From Pseudomonadota bacterium (lineage in GTDB: Bacteria > Pseudomonadota > Alphaproteobacteria > G022571365), in contig JACZXZ010000012.1 of NCBI GenBank assembly GCA_022571365.1, positions 1 through 42,378 on the forward strand: DNA of 42,378 bases. The letters run 5' to 3'. The stretch's first letter is position 1. Each line of letters starts with the position of its first letter. The notes beneath the pieces were generated by a model. That model saw only the letters and a program-made list of their open reading frames with translations, made no database searches and was not told the DNA's origin. Below are positions 1 to 8,196 of the stretch, piece by piece. Both the position numbers and the translations under genes were made by a program.

Positions 1-153
1 GTCGTGACCCTGCCGCCGAAGGTGTTTCGCCAGCTGTTCGCCCACCCGCTCACCGACAAGGGGCTGGCCGCCTTCCTCGCCGACTGGCGGAAGACCGGCC
101 AATCCATCCTCGAGGCGGAAGAAGAAGGAAAACGGGCCGTTGCGCAAGCCTGA
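1..153 (+). CDS. Transaldolase / fructose-6-phosphate aldolase, C-terminal end (partial)
   Basis: The first reading frame is open from the window edge to a TGA and encodes the last 50 residues of a protein; the start lies outside the window. The segment with [18 protein letters not shown] and [11 protein letters not shown] matches the C-terminal region of the small transaldolase family (TalC/FSA), which forms a TIM-barrel Schiff-base aldolase acting on sugar phosphates. The catalytic lysine is upstream and not visible, so transaldolase and fructose-6-phosphate aldolase activity cannot be told apart. The tail after the conserved block is charged and short. The F420 cluster begins about 110 bp downstream on the same strand, but nothing in the sequence ties the two functionally. 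Confidence 0.85.
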   Translation, partial: VVTLPPKVFRQLFAHPLTDKGLAAFLADWRKTGQSILEAEEEGKRAVAQA

Positions 154-266
154 AGGCGCGGAATCCGCCGCCCTCCCGGGCCTCGCCGGCGTCCAGGTCG
201 CGGAGTATCTCAGCCGGCATCCGCATCATCTGCGAGCCTGAAGAGACATCCGGATAGCAGAGCGTG

Positions 267-1049
267 ATGTCGCCATCGCTCTCGCCCGCCAAGCTTCAGC
301 TCATCGCGCTTCCCGGCATCCCGTTGGTGAAACCCGGCGACGACCTCGCCCACTTCATCCTCGGCGGCGTGGCCGCGGCAGACGAGTCGCTCAGTACCGG
401 TGACGTGCTCGTGATTGCCCAGAAAATTGTGTCCAAGGCGGAAAACCGCTACGTCGACTTGAGGCAGGTCACGCCGTCGGCGCGAGCGCGGGAACTGGCC
501 GATCTTTGCCATAAGGACCCAAGGCTTGTAGAGCTGATCCTTTCGGAGTCTGATGAGGTGTTGCGCTGCCAGCCGGGCATAGTGATCGTCGTTCATCGCC
601 TTGGCATCATTTTTGCCAATGCGGGCATCGACAGCTCCAACGTTGAGCCGGAAGGCGAAGCCGAGCGGGTGCTGTTGGTGCCCCAGGATCCCGATGGCAC
701 GTGCCGCCGCCTCCGCGGCGAGCTGCGCGAACGCTCGGGCGTCGATTTGGCCGTGATCATAAACGATAGTGTTGGCCGCGCCTGGCGCAATGGCACCGTT
801 GGCATCGCGCTGGGAGCCTCGGGCCTGCCTTCGCTCCACGACTTGCGCGGCCGTCGCGACCTGTTCGGCCGATCCCTCGTGGTGACCCAGGAAGGCATCG
901 CCGATGAACTCGCGGCCGCCGCCTCGCTGCTCCAGGGGCAAGCGGGCGAAGGGGCGCCAGTGGTCCTGATTCGCGGTCTCAAACTTGCGGGCGCCGCCGC
1001 CAACGCCGCGGCGTTGATCCGGCCGAAAGCAAAGGACCTGTTCCGCTGA
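267..1049 (+). CDS. cofE: Coenzyme F420-0:L-glutamate ligase (CofE)
   Basis: This 260-residue protein is a single-domain CofE. The family adds gamma-linked glutamates to F420-0 using GTP. Recognisable family stretches are PGIPLVKPGDDL near the N-terminus, GDVLVIAQKIVSKAE, the central VIINDSVGRAWRNG, and GIALGASGLPS. Length is close to archaeal CofE and it lacks the C-terminal FMN reductase domain found in actinobacterial FbiB, so the final dehydro-F420 reduction must be done elsewhere or by a CofD route that avoids it. A GTG lies directly before the chosen ATG (264) and could also be used. The stop codon overlaps the cofD start by one base, indicating one transcript with coupled translation. 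Confidence 0.93.
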   Translation: MSPSLSPAKLQLIALPGIPLVKPGDDLAHFILGGVAAADESLSTGDVLVIAQKIVSKAENRYVDLRQVTPSARARELADLCHKDPRLVELILSESDEVLRCQPGIVIVVHRLGIIFANAGIDSSNVEPEGEAERVLLVPQDPDGTCRRLRGELRERSGVDLAVIINDSVGRAWRNGTVGIALGASGLPSLHDLRGRRDLFGRSLVVTQEGIADELAAAASLLQGQAGEGAPVVLIRGLKLAGAAANAAALIRPKAKDLFR

Positions 1050-2029
1050 TGAACGGATCGTCGAGCGAAAAGAGATCACGCGTCGCATGTCTCGCCCTGT
1101 CGGGGGGAGTCGGGGGTGCCAAGCTCGTCGTCGGCCTGGCGCGCGTAATGGATCCTGTGGCGCTCCTGGTTGTCGCCAACACGGGTGACGATTTCGAACA
1201 TCTCGGGCTCCACATCTCGCCGGATATCGACACGCTCACCTACACCCTCGCCGGACTCAATCACCCGAAGAATGGATGGGGCCGCGCCGACGAAACCTGG
1301 ACGTTCATGGCCGCGCTCGAAGCACTTGGCGGCGAGACTTGGTTTCGTCTCGGGGACGGGGACCTTGCCACGCATGTCGAACGCACCCGGCGGCTCAACG
1401 CGGGCGAGACCCTCACGGCAATTACCGCCGACTTTTGCGCCAGGCTCGGTGTCTCGACCAGGGTGGTGCCCATGAGTGACGATCCTGTCCGCACCGTCGC
1501 TGAGACGCCGGACGGGCCGCTCGCGTTCCAGCACTACTTCGTCCGCGACCGCTGCCAGCCGGTGGTCAAAGGGTTCCGCTTCGCGGGTGCGGCGGAGGCG
1601 CGCGCCAATCCGTCATTCCTCGAAGCGTTAGCCGACCCGGGTCTCAGCGCAGTCGTGATCTGTCCATCCAACCCGTTCATCAGCGTCGATCCCATCCTGA
1701 CGCTGCCCGAGGTGCGGGCGGGGCTGGCGGCGTCTCCGGCGCCCGTGATAGCCGTGTCACCAATCGTCGGTGGCCGGGCGATCAAGGGCCCAACGGCCAA
1801 GATGATGCGCGAGCTCGGTATTCCCTGCACGGCTCTCGCCGTGGCGCGGCACTATGGGGACTTGCTCGACGGCTTCGTGGTCGACTCAGAGGACGAAGCG
1901 TTGGCCGATCAGGTGCGGGAGCTGGGCGTCGAAGTGCTCGTCACGAAGACCGTGATGGAGAGTCTCGAGGATCGCATGTCACTGGCACGCGCCGTGCTCG
2001 ATTTTGCCGGCCGGTGGCGCCGGCCCTGA
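1049..2029 (+). CDS. cofD: 2-phospho-L-lactate transferase (CofD/FbiA)
   Basis: A 326-residue CofD-family enzyme. It transfers the phospholactyl (or related) group from the guanylylated donor made by CofC onto the deazaflavin Fo, giving F420-0 or dehydro-F420-0. The N-terminal glycine-rich LSGGVGGAKLV motif is the family hallmark, followed by ANTGDDFEHLGLHISPDIDT, which contains the conserved metal/substrate-binding acidic residues, and CPSNPFISVDPIL. Residues 1-14 ahead of the motif are poorly conserved, so a slightly later start is possible. It overlaps cofE by one base. Whether the donor is lactate-, enolpyruvyl- or glycerate-based cannot be read from the sequence. A 131-bp gap follows before cofC. 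Confidence 0.93.
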   Translation: MNGSSSEKRSRVACLALSGGVGGAKLVVGLARVMDPVALLVVANTGDDFEHLGLHISPDIDTLTYTLAGLNHPKNGWGRADETWTFMAALEALGGETWFRLGDGDLATHVERTRRLNAGETLTAITADFCARLGVSTRVVPMSDDPVRTVAETPDGPLAFQHYFVRDRCQPVVKGFRFAGAAEARANPSFLEALADPGLSAVVICPSNPFISVDPILTLPEVRAGLAASPAPVIAVSPIVGGRAIKGPTAKMMRELGIPCTALAVARHYGDLLDGFVVDSEDEALADQVRELGVEVLVTKTVMESLEDRMSLARAVLDFAGRWRRP

Positions 2030-2160
2030 GGCATGATCCCGGAATGCTGCTCGCCTCGTATTTCGCGCTGATGGACAATCTGTTAGAAAGGCCCGCATTG
2101 TTGGTCTGCGGCCGTCATCCATCCACCATTTCTTAAGATGTCTATGGTCGGCAAGCGCTG

Positions 2161-2868
2161 ATGTGGGCGATCCTACCAGTCAAGAATCTTGATGCCGCGA
2201 AGCAGCGGCTGGTGGATGTTCTGAGTCCAGCCGAGCGCCGGCTCCTCCTCCGAGCCATGCTCGAAGACGTGCTCGCGACGCTGTCGCATGTCGCGGCTCT
2301 GGACGGCGTCGCGGTCGTCTCGCGTGACCCCGTGGCAGCGAGCTTGGCGCGAAGCTATGGCGCCCTGTTGATGATGGAAGCCGAGAGCCGCGGCCAGAGC
2401 GCGGCCGTCTCGATGGCAGCCGTGAGGCTGGCGGCGGAAGGCGTCGACGGGATGATCACGGTGCCTGCCGACGTGCCGCTTGCGACGCCGGCAGAGATTG
2501 GCAAGGTCTTGGCGGTCCACGGGCCAGCGCTCGCCCTGACGATCGTACCGGCGCGGGACGAGAACGGCTCCAACTGCGTCGCTTGTTCGCCGGCCGACTG
2601 TATCCCGTTCCGTTTCGGTGACGGAAGTTTCTTCGCGCATCTGGAAGAGGCGCGTTGCCAAGGCATTACGCCACAAGCGCTCCATCTGCCAGGGTTGGGG
2701 CTTGACATCGACACCCCCGCGGACCTTGGGGTTCTCCTCGATCGACCCGGAGACACCCGCACCCACGCCTATTTGGCGGAAAGCGGTATCGCGAGGCGCC
2801 TGGGCAAGCGCGGCTGTGATGGTGGATCCATCCGCGTGACCGCTGGGCAGGCAAGAGGTTCACCATGA
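2161..2868 (+). CDS. cofC: 2-phospho-L-lactate guanylyltransferase (CofC)
   Basis: A 235-residue nucleotidyltransferase of the CofC family. It activates phospholactate (or phosphoenolpyruvate / 3-phosphoglycerate in some bacteria) with GTP to feed CofD. The N-terminal AILPVKNLDAAKQRL motif holds the nucleotide-binding lysines; a central TVPADVPLATP and the C-terminal LPGLGLDIDTPADL carry the metal-binding aspartates typical of the fold. The C-terminal 35 residues after the domain are basic and not family-typical. The end overlaps the fbiC start by four bases (ATGA). The preceding 131-bp gap may carry a second promoter, though no clear motif was found. Substrate preference sits in this enzyme in known systems and is undetermined here. 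Confidence 0.92.
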   Translation: MWAILPVKNLDAAKQRLVDVLSPAERRLLLRAMLEDVLATLSHVAALDGVAVVSRDPVAASLARSYGALLMMEAESRGQSAAVSMAAVRLAAEGVDGMITVPADVPLATPAEIGKVLAVHGPALALTIVPARDENGSNCVACSPADCIPFRFGDGSFFAHLEEARCQGITPQALHLPGLGLDIDTPADLGVLLDRPGDTRTHAYLAESGIARRLGKRGCDGGSIRVTAGQARGSP

Positions 2869-5318
2869 CGGCGTCGCTCGATGTTGTGGGGGCGGCAAGA
2901 CGGTTGACGCGAGCTGAGACCCTGGCGCTTGCCGAAGAGCGGAATACGGAAGCGCTCATGTGCACGGCCGCGGAGCTCCGCGACCGCGGTCACGGTAACG
3001 TCGTTTCGTATTCGCGCAAGGTCTTCATTCCGCTGACCCAGCTCTGCCGCGATGTCTGCCACTATTGCGCCTTCGCCCAGCCGCCACGCAAAGGCGCACG
3101 CGCTTACATGACCCCACAAGAGGTCCTGGCGACCGCCCGCGCCGGAGTTGCGGCTGGGTGCAAAGAGGCTCTGTTCACTTTGGGCGATAAGCCGGAGCTC
3201 CGCTATCCCGTGGCGCGGAAGGAGCTTGAACGGCTGGGGCACGAGACGACGCTTTCCTACCTGGCCGAGGTTGCGGAGCTCGTCCTCGAGGAAACAGGGC
3301 TTTTGCCGCACGCAAATCCCGGCGTGATGACGGCTGCGAACATTGCCGCGCTCAGATCCGTGTCCGTCTCGCAGGGACTTATGCTCGAGAGCGTGTCCGA
3401 ACGGTTATGTGCCAAGGGCGGTCCCCATCACGGGTCTCCCGATAAGAATCCGGCTGTGCGTCTTGCAACAATCAGGCTCGCGGGAGAGCTCAGGGTGCCG
3501 TTCACCTCGGGCATCCTGATCGGTATTGGTGAGACACGGCGGGAGCGCATCGAGTCGCTGCTGGCGCTCCGCGACCTGCACGATCGCTACGGACACATCC
3601 AGGAAATCATCATTCAGAACTTCCGCGCCAAGCCGGACACGCGGATGGCGGACGCGGCCGAGCCCGAGCTCGAGGAGCTCCTCTGGACGATTGCCGTGGC
3701 GCGCCTTTTGTTTGGCCCGGCAATGAACATTCAGGCGCCGCCCAACCTCAGTCCGGGCACATTGTCGCGGCTGATCGATGCCGGGCTGAACGACTGGGGA
3801 GGGGTTTCGCCCGTGACCCCTGATTTTGTCAATCCTGAGGCGCCCTGGCCGCACTTGGACGCCCTGGCGCGGGAGACCGCGGCCTGCGGCAAGGTGCTGA
3901 CCGAACGGCTCGCGATCTACCCGAGCTATGCGCTCGACGGCGAGCGCTGGCTCGACCCGGCGCTCCGCGTGCCGGTACTGCGCGGCATCGATGGGGACGG
4001 GTTCGCCCGGGCAGAGTCCTGGTCACCGGGGGAACAAGAACTGCCACCCGCCGATGTTTTGCGCCTCATCGAGGCGGCGCCATCGGTTCGGACCGCGGGA
4101 GACCTCGGTCGGGCTCTCGCCAAAGCGTCCGATGGAGAAGACCTTACCGGGGCGGAGATCGTCCGCCTGTTTCAAGCCCGCGGTGATGACTTCGCGGCTG
4201 TCTGCGCCGCCGCTGACCGGCTGCGTGCCAGGGTTAACGGCGATGTTGTGACCTATGTGGTCAACCGCAACATCAACTATACAAACGTCTGCTACTTCCG
4301 CTGCGGCTTCTGCGCGTTTTCGAAGGGCAAGCTCAGCGAAAACCTGCGGGGGCGGCCCTATGATCTGGACCTCGGCGAGATCGTAAGGCGCACGCGCGAG
4401 GCCTGGGCGCGGGGGGCAACGGAAGTCTGCATGCAGGGCGGTATCCACCCCGACTATACTGGACTCACCTACCTCGACATTTGTCGCGCGGTGAAGGAAG
4501 CGGTGCCCGAGATGCACATCCACGCGTTCTCCCCGCTCGAGGTTTGGCAGGGTGCGCACACCCTGGGCATCAGCGTGCCGGAGTTCCTTGAGCGGCTGCA
4601 GGAGGCCGGCCTCGGGACGCTGCCGGGAACCGCGGCCGAGGTGCTGGATGATGAGATTCGCGCGGTCATCTGTCCCGACAAGATCAGCACCCAACAGTGG
4701 ATGGACGGCATGGCTGCGGCGCACGCTGCGGGTTTCCATACCACTTCAACCATCATGTTCGGCCATGTGGACGCGGCCCGGCACTGGGCCCGGCATCTGT
4801 TGCGGCTCAGGGCATTGCAGGCTCGCACCGGCGGTTTCACCGAGTTCGTTCCCCTGCCATTCGTGCATATGGAAGCGCCCCTGTATCTGAAGGGACACGC
4901 ACGCAAAGGCCCGACGTTCCGCGAAACCGTCCTGATGCATGCGGTAGCGCGGCTGGCTCTCCACCCCCGCATCACCAACATTCAGATATCCTGGGTGAAG
5001 ATGGGGCCGGAGGGCGTGAAGGCGTGTCTTGAGGCGGGGGCGAACGACCTCGGAGGCACGCTCATGAACGAGACCATCTCCCGAGCCGCAGGCGCCTCGC
5101 ACGGCCAAGAGATGCCGCCCGAGCGGATGGAGGCCCTGATCCGAAGCGTGGGCCGGGTGCCCGCTCAGCGCACGACCCTTTACGACCGCGCGCCCGAGTC
5201 GCGTGTGAGGGCTTCTTTCGGCGCGTCCTCGCTGACACCCGTCGTCAATATGTCTGCGAGGCGAGACGAGCGCGGCTGGCGCGCACACGACCTCGTTCGG
5301 CTCACACCGTCCGGCTGA
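2865..5318 (+). CDS. fbiC: Fo synthase, fused CofG-CofH (FbiC type)
   Basis: This 817-residue protein fuses the two radical-SAM halves that build the deazaflavin chromophore Fo from tyrosine and 5-amino-6-ribitylamino-uracil. The N-terminal CofG-like half has the 4Fe-4S motif at C61, C65, C68; the C-terminal CofH-like half has it at C476, C480, C483 (CYFRCGFC). Flanking blocks such as ANPGVMT, NFRAKPDTRM, GGIHPDYTG, HAFSPLEV and GTAAEVLDD are family-typical. Full length and both clusters intact argue for activity. Archaea and cyanobacteria usually have separate cofG and cofH; the fusion is the actinobacterial/proteobacterial arrangement. It overlaps cofC by four bases and closes the operon. 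Confidence 0.95.
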   Translation: MTASLDVVGAARRLTRAETLALAEERNTEALMCTAAELRDRGHGNVVSYSRKVFIPLTQLCRDVCHYCAFAQPPRKGARAYMTPQEVLATARAGVAAGCKEALFTLGDKPELRYPVARKELERLGHETTLSYLAEVAELVLEETGLLPHANPGVMTAANIAALRSVSVSQGLMLESVSERLCAKGGPHHGSPDKNPAVRLATIRLAGELRVPFTSGILIGIGETRRERIESLLALRDLHDRYGHIQEIIIQNFRAKPDTRMADAAEPELEELLWTIAVARLLFGPAMNIQAPPNLSPGTLSRLIDAGLNDWGGVSPVTPDFVNPEAPWPHLDALARETAACGKVLTERLAIYPSYALDGERWLDPALRVPVLRGIDGDGFARAESWSPGEQELPPADVLRLIEAAPSVRTAGDLGRALAKASDGEDLTGAEIVRLFQARGDDFAAVCAAADRLRARVNGDVVTYVVNRNINYTNVCYFRCGFCAFSKGKLSENLRGRPYDLDLGEIVRRTREAWARGATEVCMQGGIHPDYTGLTYLDICRAVKEAVPEMHIHAFSPLEVWQGAHTLGISVPEFLERLQEAGLGTLPGTAAEVLDDEIRAVICPDKISTQQWMDGMAAAHAAGFHTTSTIMFGHVDAARHWARHLLRLRALQARTGGFTEFVPLPFVHMEAPLYLKGHARKGPTFRETVLMHAVARLALHPRITNIQISWVKMGPEGVKACLEAGANDLGGTLMNETISRAAGASHGQEMPPERMEALIRSVGRVPAQRTTLYDRAPESRVRASFGASSLTPVVNMSARRDERGWRAHDLVRLTPSG

Positions 5319-5728
5319 CGCCAGCGGTTGGTCTTGGGAACGGTCGCCGGTCCAGGATCACAGCGAGGTCAAACTTCCACGAACCGACCTTTGAAAGACG
5401 CTGCCCGATGAGTTCCTGCAAGCCAGCGATTTTAAAAGCTATTCCATCTGGAAGCGACTGTTTAAGGGGATCGAGGAGTTGCAGGATTAGCGACCGCCCG
5501 GGAATACCGCCCGGGAATAATGTGGCGGTTCATCGGGTGCCCTGCTGGTGTTTTTCCTGCCGGCGAGGCGTGATGGTTTGCAAACTAAATTGCGAACCAA
5601 CAGAACGTCACGGAAGAACGTCGCGGAGCGGTTTCGGGCGGTGCTGGACGGGATGGAGTGGTCGTCATTACTTAACAGCCGAAACACTTAGGAATTGCGC
5701 GGCACTGTCCAGTGTGATTGGCGTCGCA
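5319..5728. other. Gene-poor stretch after the F420 cluster, with a possible gene fragment
   Basis: No intact gene was found between fbiC and the tRNA relic. Frame 5395-5490 (+) reads as a 31-residue tail with protein-like composition (YSIWKRLFKGIEELQD before a TAG) that starts after an in-frame stop and has no start codon; it resembles the C-terminal scrap of a lost gene but the family was not recognised. A second open stretch (about 5521-5691, containing AERFRAVLDGMEW) also lacks a convincing start and ribosome site. Base composition is lower in GC than the flanking operon. The stretch is best read as decayed accessory DNA. Confidence 0.45.
5494..5519. repeat. Two tandem copies of a 13-bp unit
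   Basis: CCGCCCGGGAATA occurs twice head to tail without a gap. Each unit contains the CCCGGG palindrome. It lies inside the gene-poor stretch; no function is evident. Confidence 0.8.
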
Positions 5729-5790
5729 TTGCTAAACCTGTTATACGATTAACACCCGTATCGTGGGTTCGAATCCCACGCCCTCCGCCG
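5729..5790 (+). pseudogene. 3' part of tRNA-Ser(GCU), 5' half missing
   Basis: From the anticodon loop (TTGCTAA, anticodon GCT at 5731-5733) to the 3' end the sequence reads as a class II serine tRNA: a long variable arm with ATACG (5743-5747) pairing CGTAT (5757-5761), a perfect T arm (GTGGG 5763-5767, TTCGAAT loop, CCCAC 5775-5779), the acceptor strand GCCCTCC (5780-5786), discriminator G and CCG. The bases before the loop do not pair with those after it, and no matching 5' acceptor strand or D arm precedes it. Similarity that begins at the anticodon loop and runs to the 3' end is what a tyrosine-recombinase attachment site leaves at the far end of an integrated element. It could instead be a decayed tRNA gene. 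Confidence 0.75.
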
Positions 5791-5973
5791 ATTTTAATGT
5801 CTTAGCCCTCTCCCCGCCGCCGTTTTCTTCCCCTGCAACCGTTGCAGCTGAGCCGACGTTTGTGCCGGCTTTCTTTGCCTTGCTCGACTGGAGAGCTTAT
5901 TTCAAAGATGACATGAGGTATTTTGGCTGCGGTAGGGTCGGCGCCTCGTCGGCCTGGGCCAGACCTATCCCAA

Positions 5974-6314
5974 GCCACGCCGTGCGGCGCTCAACACGGC
6001 ATCTGGCATCGAAAGCCACGCCGTGCGGCGCTCAGCACGGCATCTGGCATCGAAAGCCACGCCGTGCGGCGCTTAGCACGACATCTGGCATCGAGGGCCA
6101 CGCCGTGCGGCGCTCAGCACGGCATCTGGCATCGAAGGCCACGCCGTGCGGCGCTTAGCACGACATCTGGCATCGAAAGCCACGCCGTGCGGCGCTCAAC
6201 ACGGCATCTGGCATCGAAAGCCACGCCGTGCGGCGCTCAGCACGGCATCTGGCATCGAGGGCCACGCCGTGCGGCGCTCAACACGGCATCTGGCATCGAA
6301 GGCCACGCCGTGCG
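5974..6314. repeat. Array of eight 41-bp tandem repeats plus a partial ninth
   Basis: Units start at 5974, 6015, 6056, 6097, 6138, 6179, 6220 and 6261, each exactly 41 bp, with a truncated ninth at 6302. Each holds GCCGTG and, ten bases on, CACGGC or CACGAC, able to form a short hairpin, then GGCATCTGGCATCG or a one-base variant of it. Variation is limited to a few positions (tcaac/tcagc/ttagc and gaaa/gagg/gaag) that combine in different ways, suggesting recombination among units. Since 41 is not a multiple of three, long open frames through the array cycle through all frames and are not evidence of a protein. There are no unique spacers, so this is not CRISPR. The array ends 36 bp before the hydrolase start. 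The flanks 5791-5973 and 6315-6350 hold nothing recognisable. Confidence 0.95.
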
Positions 6315-6350
6315 TCCGGCTCGGTCGTCGCCTGATTCAGCGATAGCGCC

Positions 6351-7505
6351 ATGATTTCAGACTTGCCATCCGGATCGCGCTTGGCCGTCGTCGCGGCGCT
6401 TTCGCTCGTCCTCGCCGCCTGCTCGCTGCCGCGGGTCATCGAGGCCGCGCGGGTGCTCGGCGACATCGTCGCCGGCGAGGAGCCGAGCTCGCTGAAGGAT
6501 CGAACCCCGACCCCCGAACGCGTGCCGGTCGCCTATCGGGTCGACGGGCGCGCCTATGACGGGGACCTCTACCTGCCGGGGGACCGGACCGAGGGCGCCA
6601 TCGTCCTGGTGCCGGGCGTCTCCCGGGCGGGCAAGGACGACCGTCGTCTGGTGGCGTTCGCCAACACGCTGGCGCGGGCCCGCTTTGCCGTTCTGGTGCC
6701 GGACATGCAGGGTTTGAAAGCCCTCAAGGTGCGCGCCACCGACGTCCGCGAGATCGCCCACGCGATCGCTTACTTCGCCGACAGCAGCGCCGCGGCGGGC
6801 CATGATCGGATCGGCCTGGTCGCCGTCTCCTACGCCGTCGGCCCCGCGATTCTCGCCGCCCTCGAGCCCGATGTCCGCGACCGAATGGGCTTTGTAGTGG
6901 GCATTGGCGGCTATTGGGACCTGGAAGCCGTGGTGACCTATTTCACCACCGGCCACTACCGCGAGCGCCCGGACAGGCCGTGGCGGCGCGCGCAGCCCAA
7001 CGCCTACGGCAAGTGGGTGTTCGTCCTGAGCAATGTCGAACAGCTGGAGAGCGCCGCCGACCGCGCGATACTGGACCGCATGGCGCGGCTTAAATTCGAT
7101 GACCCCGATGCCGGCATTGCCAAACTGGCGGCTCGATTGGGCCCCGAAGGGCGGTCGGTCTACGCCCTGCTCGACAATACCGATCCGGAACGGGTGCCGG
7201 CCCTGTTGGCCGCCTTGCCTGCGGGCATCAAGGCCGAGTTCGCGGCACTCAACCTCAAAGGCCGCGATTTCTCGCGCTTGAGCGCCCGGTTGATCCTCAT
7301 TCACGGCCGTGATGACACCATCATCCCCTATACCGAGAGCGTCGCCCTCGCCGCCGCGCTGCCCAAGGAACAGGCCGAGCTTTACCTGGTTGATAGCCTT
7401 GCCCATGTCGATCTCGGCCCGACCGGGCTGATCGACACTTTCACACTGTGGCGGGCGGTTTACCGGCTGCTCGAGCAGCGGTCGCCGGCGCGGCCGGCGG
7501 GCTGA
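6351..7505 (+). CDS. Lipoprotein alpha/beta hydrolase
   Basis: A 384-residue protein with a lipoprotein signal: a hydrophobic stretch ending in LAAC with C24 as the lipidation site. The mature part has an alpha/beta hydrolase fold: VLVPGVSRAGKDDRR (oxyanion region), a VAVSYAVG elbow with the nucleophile serine, GRDDTIIPYTES carrying the likely acid, and a C-terminal SLAHVDLG with the likely histidine. The substrate cannot be predicted; the fold includes esterases, peptidases and dienelactone hydrolases. No clear ribosome-binding site precedes the ATG; the repeat array stands immediately upstream, so the array may form the 5' leader of this gene. Confidence 0.8.
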   Translation: MISDLPSGSRLAVVAALSLVLAACSLPRVIEAARVLGDIVAGEEPSSLKDRTPTPERVPVAYRVDGRAYDGDLYLPGDRTEGAIVLVPGVSRAGKDDRRLVAFANTLARARFAVLVPDMQGLKALKVRATDVREIAHAIAYFADSSAAAGHDRIGLVAVSYAVGPAILAALEPDVRDRMGFVVGIGGYWDLEAVVTYFTTGHYRERPDRPWRRAQPNAYGKWVFVLSNVEQLESAADRAILDRMARLKFDDPDAGIAKLAARLGPEGRSVYALLDNTDPERVPALLAALPAGIKAEFAALNLKGRDFSRLSARLILIHGRDDTIIPYTESVALAAALPKEQAELYLVDSLAHVDLGPTGLIDTFTLWRAVYRLLEQRSPARPAG

Positions 7506-7725
7506 GGCGCATGGTTTAGGGCGGCGCCGCTCCGCCACGCCCTGTGCCCGGCGGCGGCTCAGGCGAGCGATCGGGCGGCTCGCGGCGACCAACGTCATGG
7601 TCAAGCGGCCGGCGGAGTGGTAGAATAATTGGGAAACGGTACAACGTGCCGGAAGCAGGGGGGTGGTTCCCGATCCGCGACGGGGGAAAGCCCTCAAGAC
7701 GTCGAGATGACAGGGAGCCTTTGCA

Positions 7726-7965
7726 ATGAACAAGAGCAGGACATGGGGACTGGTGGTCGTCATTATTGGCGTACTGGCGAACAATTACGTCTATCTTCAC
7801 GATCTCATCCTGGACAGGCACGAGGGCATGATTCTTCTCGGCTGGAAGGCCGGGATCGGAATTATTGTCACGCTGGCGGTGATCTTCATCGGCCTCGTGC
7901 TCCTGTTGCGTTCGCCGGCGGGTGAGGCGGGTGAGACGGCTAAGGCGGGTGAGACGGCCGATTGA
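7726..7965 (+). CDS. Small two-helix membrane protein
   Basis: A 79-residue protein with two predicted membrane helices (about 7-25 and 42-62) separated by a short loop containing LHDLILDRHEGM. The ribosome site AGGGAG lies suitably before the ATG. The tail has a duplicated GEAGETAKAGETAD that comes from a short direct repeat in the DNA, and may be a recent extension, since the reverse strand immediately downstream carries a relic of another gene. No family was recognised. The 220 bp upstream (7506-7725) hold no other gene and no certain regulatory element. Confidence 0.65.
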   Translation: MNKSRTWGLVVVIIGVLANNYVYLHDLILDRHEGMILLGWKAGIGIIVTLAVIFIGLVLLLRSPAGEAGETAKAGETAD

Positions 7966-7971
7966 ACGCGC

Positions 7972-8133
7972 TTTAAGGCGGCGGGCGGGGCGCAGCGCCG
8001 CCCAACGGCCGGTAAAGCCGCCACCGGTGAGCGCGATCTCGCGGTCCATGTTGCCCTCGGGCGGATACCAGGCGCCCACCGTTTCGCGGGCGCTCGCCTC
8101 CCAATAGCTTTCGACCGGATGGGCCGGCCCTAG
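7972..8133 (-). pseudogene. N-terminal relic of an FAD-dependent oxidoreductase (DAO family)
   Basis: Read on the minus strand from 8130 the frame gives PVESYWEASA, then a short linker, then REIALTGGGFTGRWAALRPA. This matches the N-terminus of DadA / gamma-glutamylputrescine-oxidase-like enzymes, which have a YW-containing leader followed by the FAD-binding IIGGGFTGLWAA dinucleotide motif. There is no start codon after the in-frame stop at 8134-8136. Similarity stops after about 50 residues, and the frame then runs antisense into the small membrane protein. It is a fragment, not a functional gene. Confidence 0.7.
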
Positions 8134-8196
8134 TCAAGAGCGGCAGGGGCCGGTCGTGGCGGGCTTCGTGCCGGGCGTGACGGCAGGCGCGGGTCG

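Noticed and set aside
5319-5790. Group I intron splitting tRNA-Ser in the anticodon loop
   Set aside because: No 5' exon (acceptor strand, D arm) was found upstream and no intron core elements were recognised.
5974-6314. CRISPR array
   Set aside because: The units are contiguous 41-bp repeats with no unique spacers and no cas genes nearby.
5763-6354. Proteins encoded across the repeat array
   Set aside because: The open frames are a by-product of a 41-bp period read in three frames; no ribosome site or non-repeat protein content.
7626-7725. Riboswitch before the small membrane protein
   Set aside because: GGGAAACGG and paired segments looked suggestive, but no known consensus (cobalamin, GEMM, others) fits.
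6357-7784. 475-codon minus-strand frame opposite the hydrolase
   Set aside because: Antisense shadow; the plus strand has a lipoprotein signal and a hydrolase fold.
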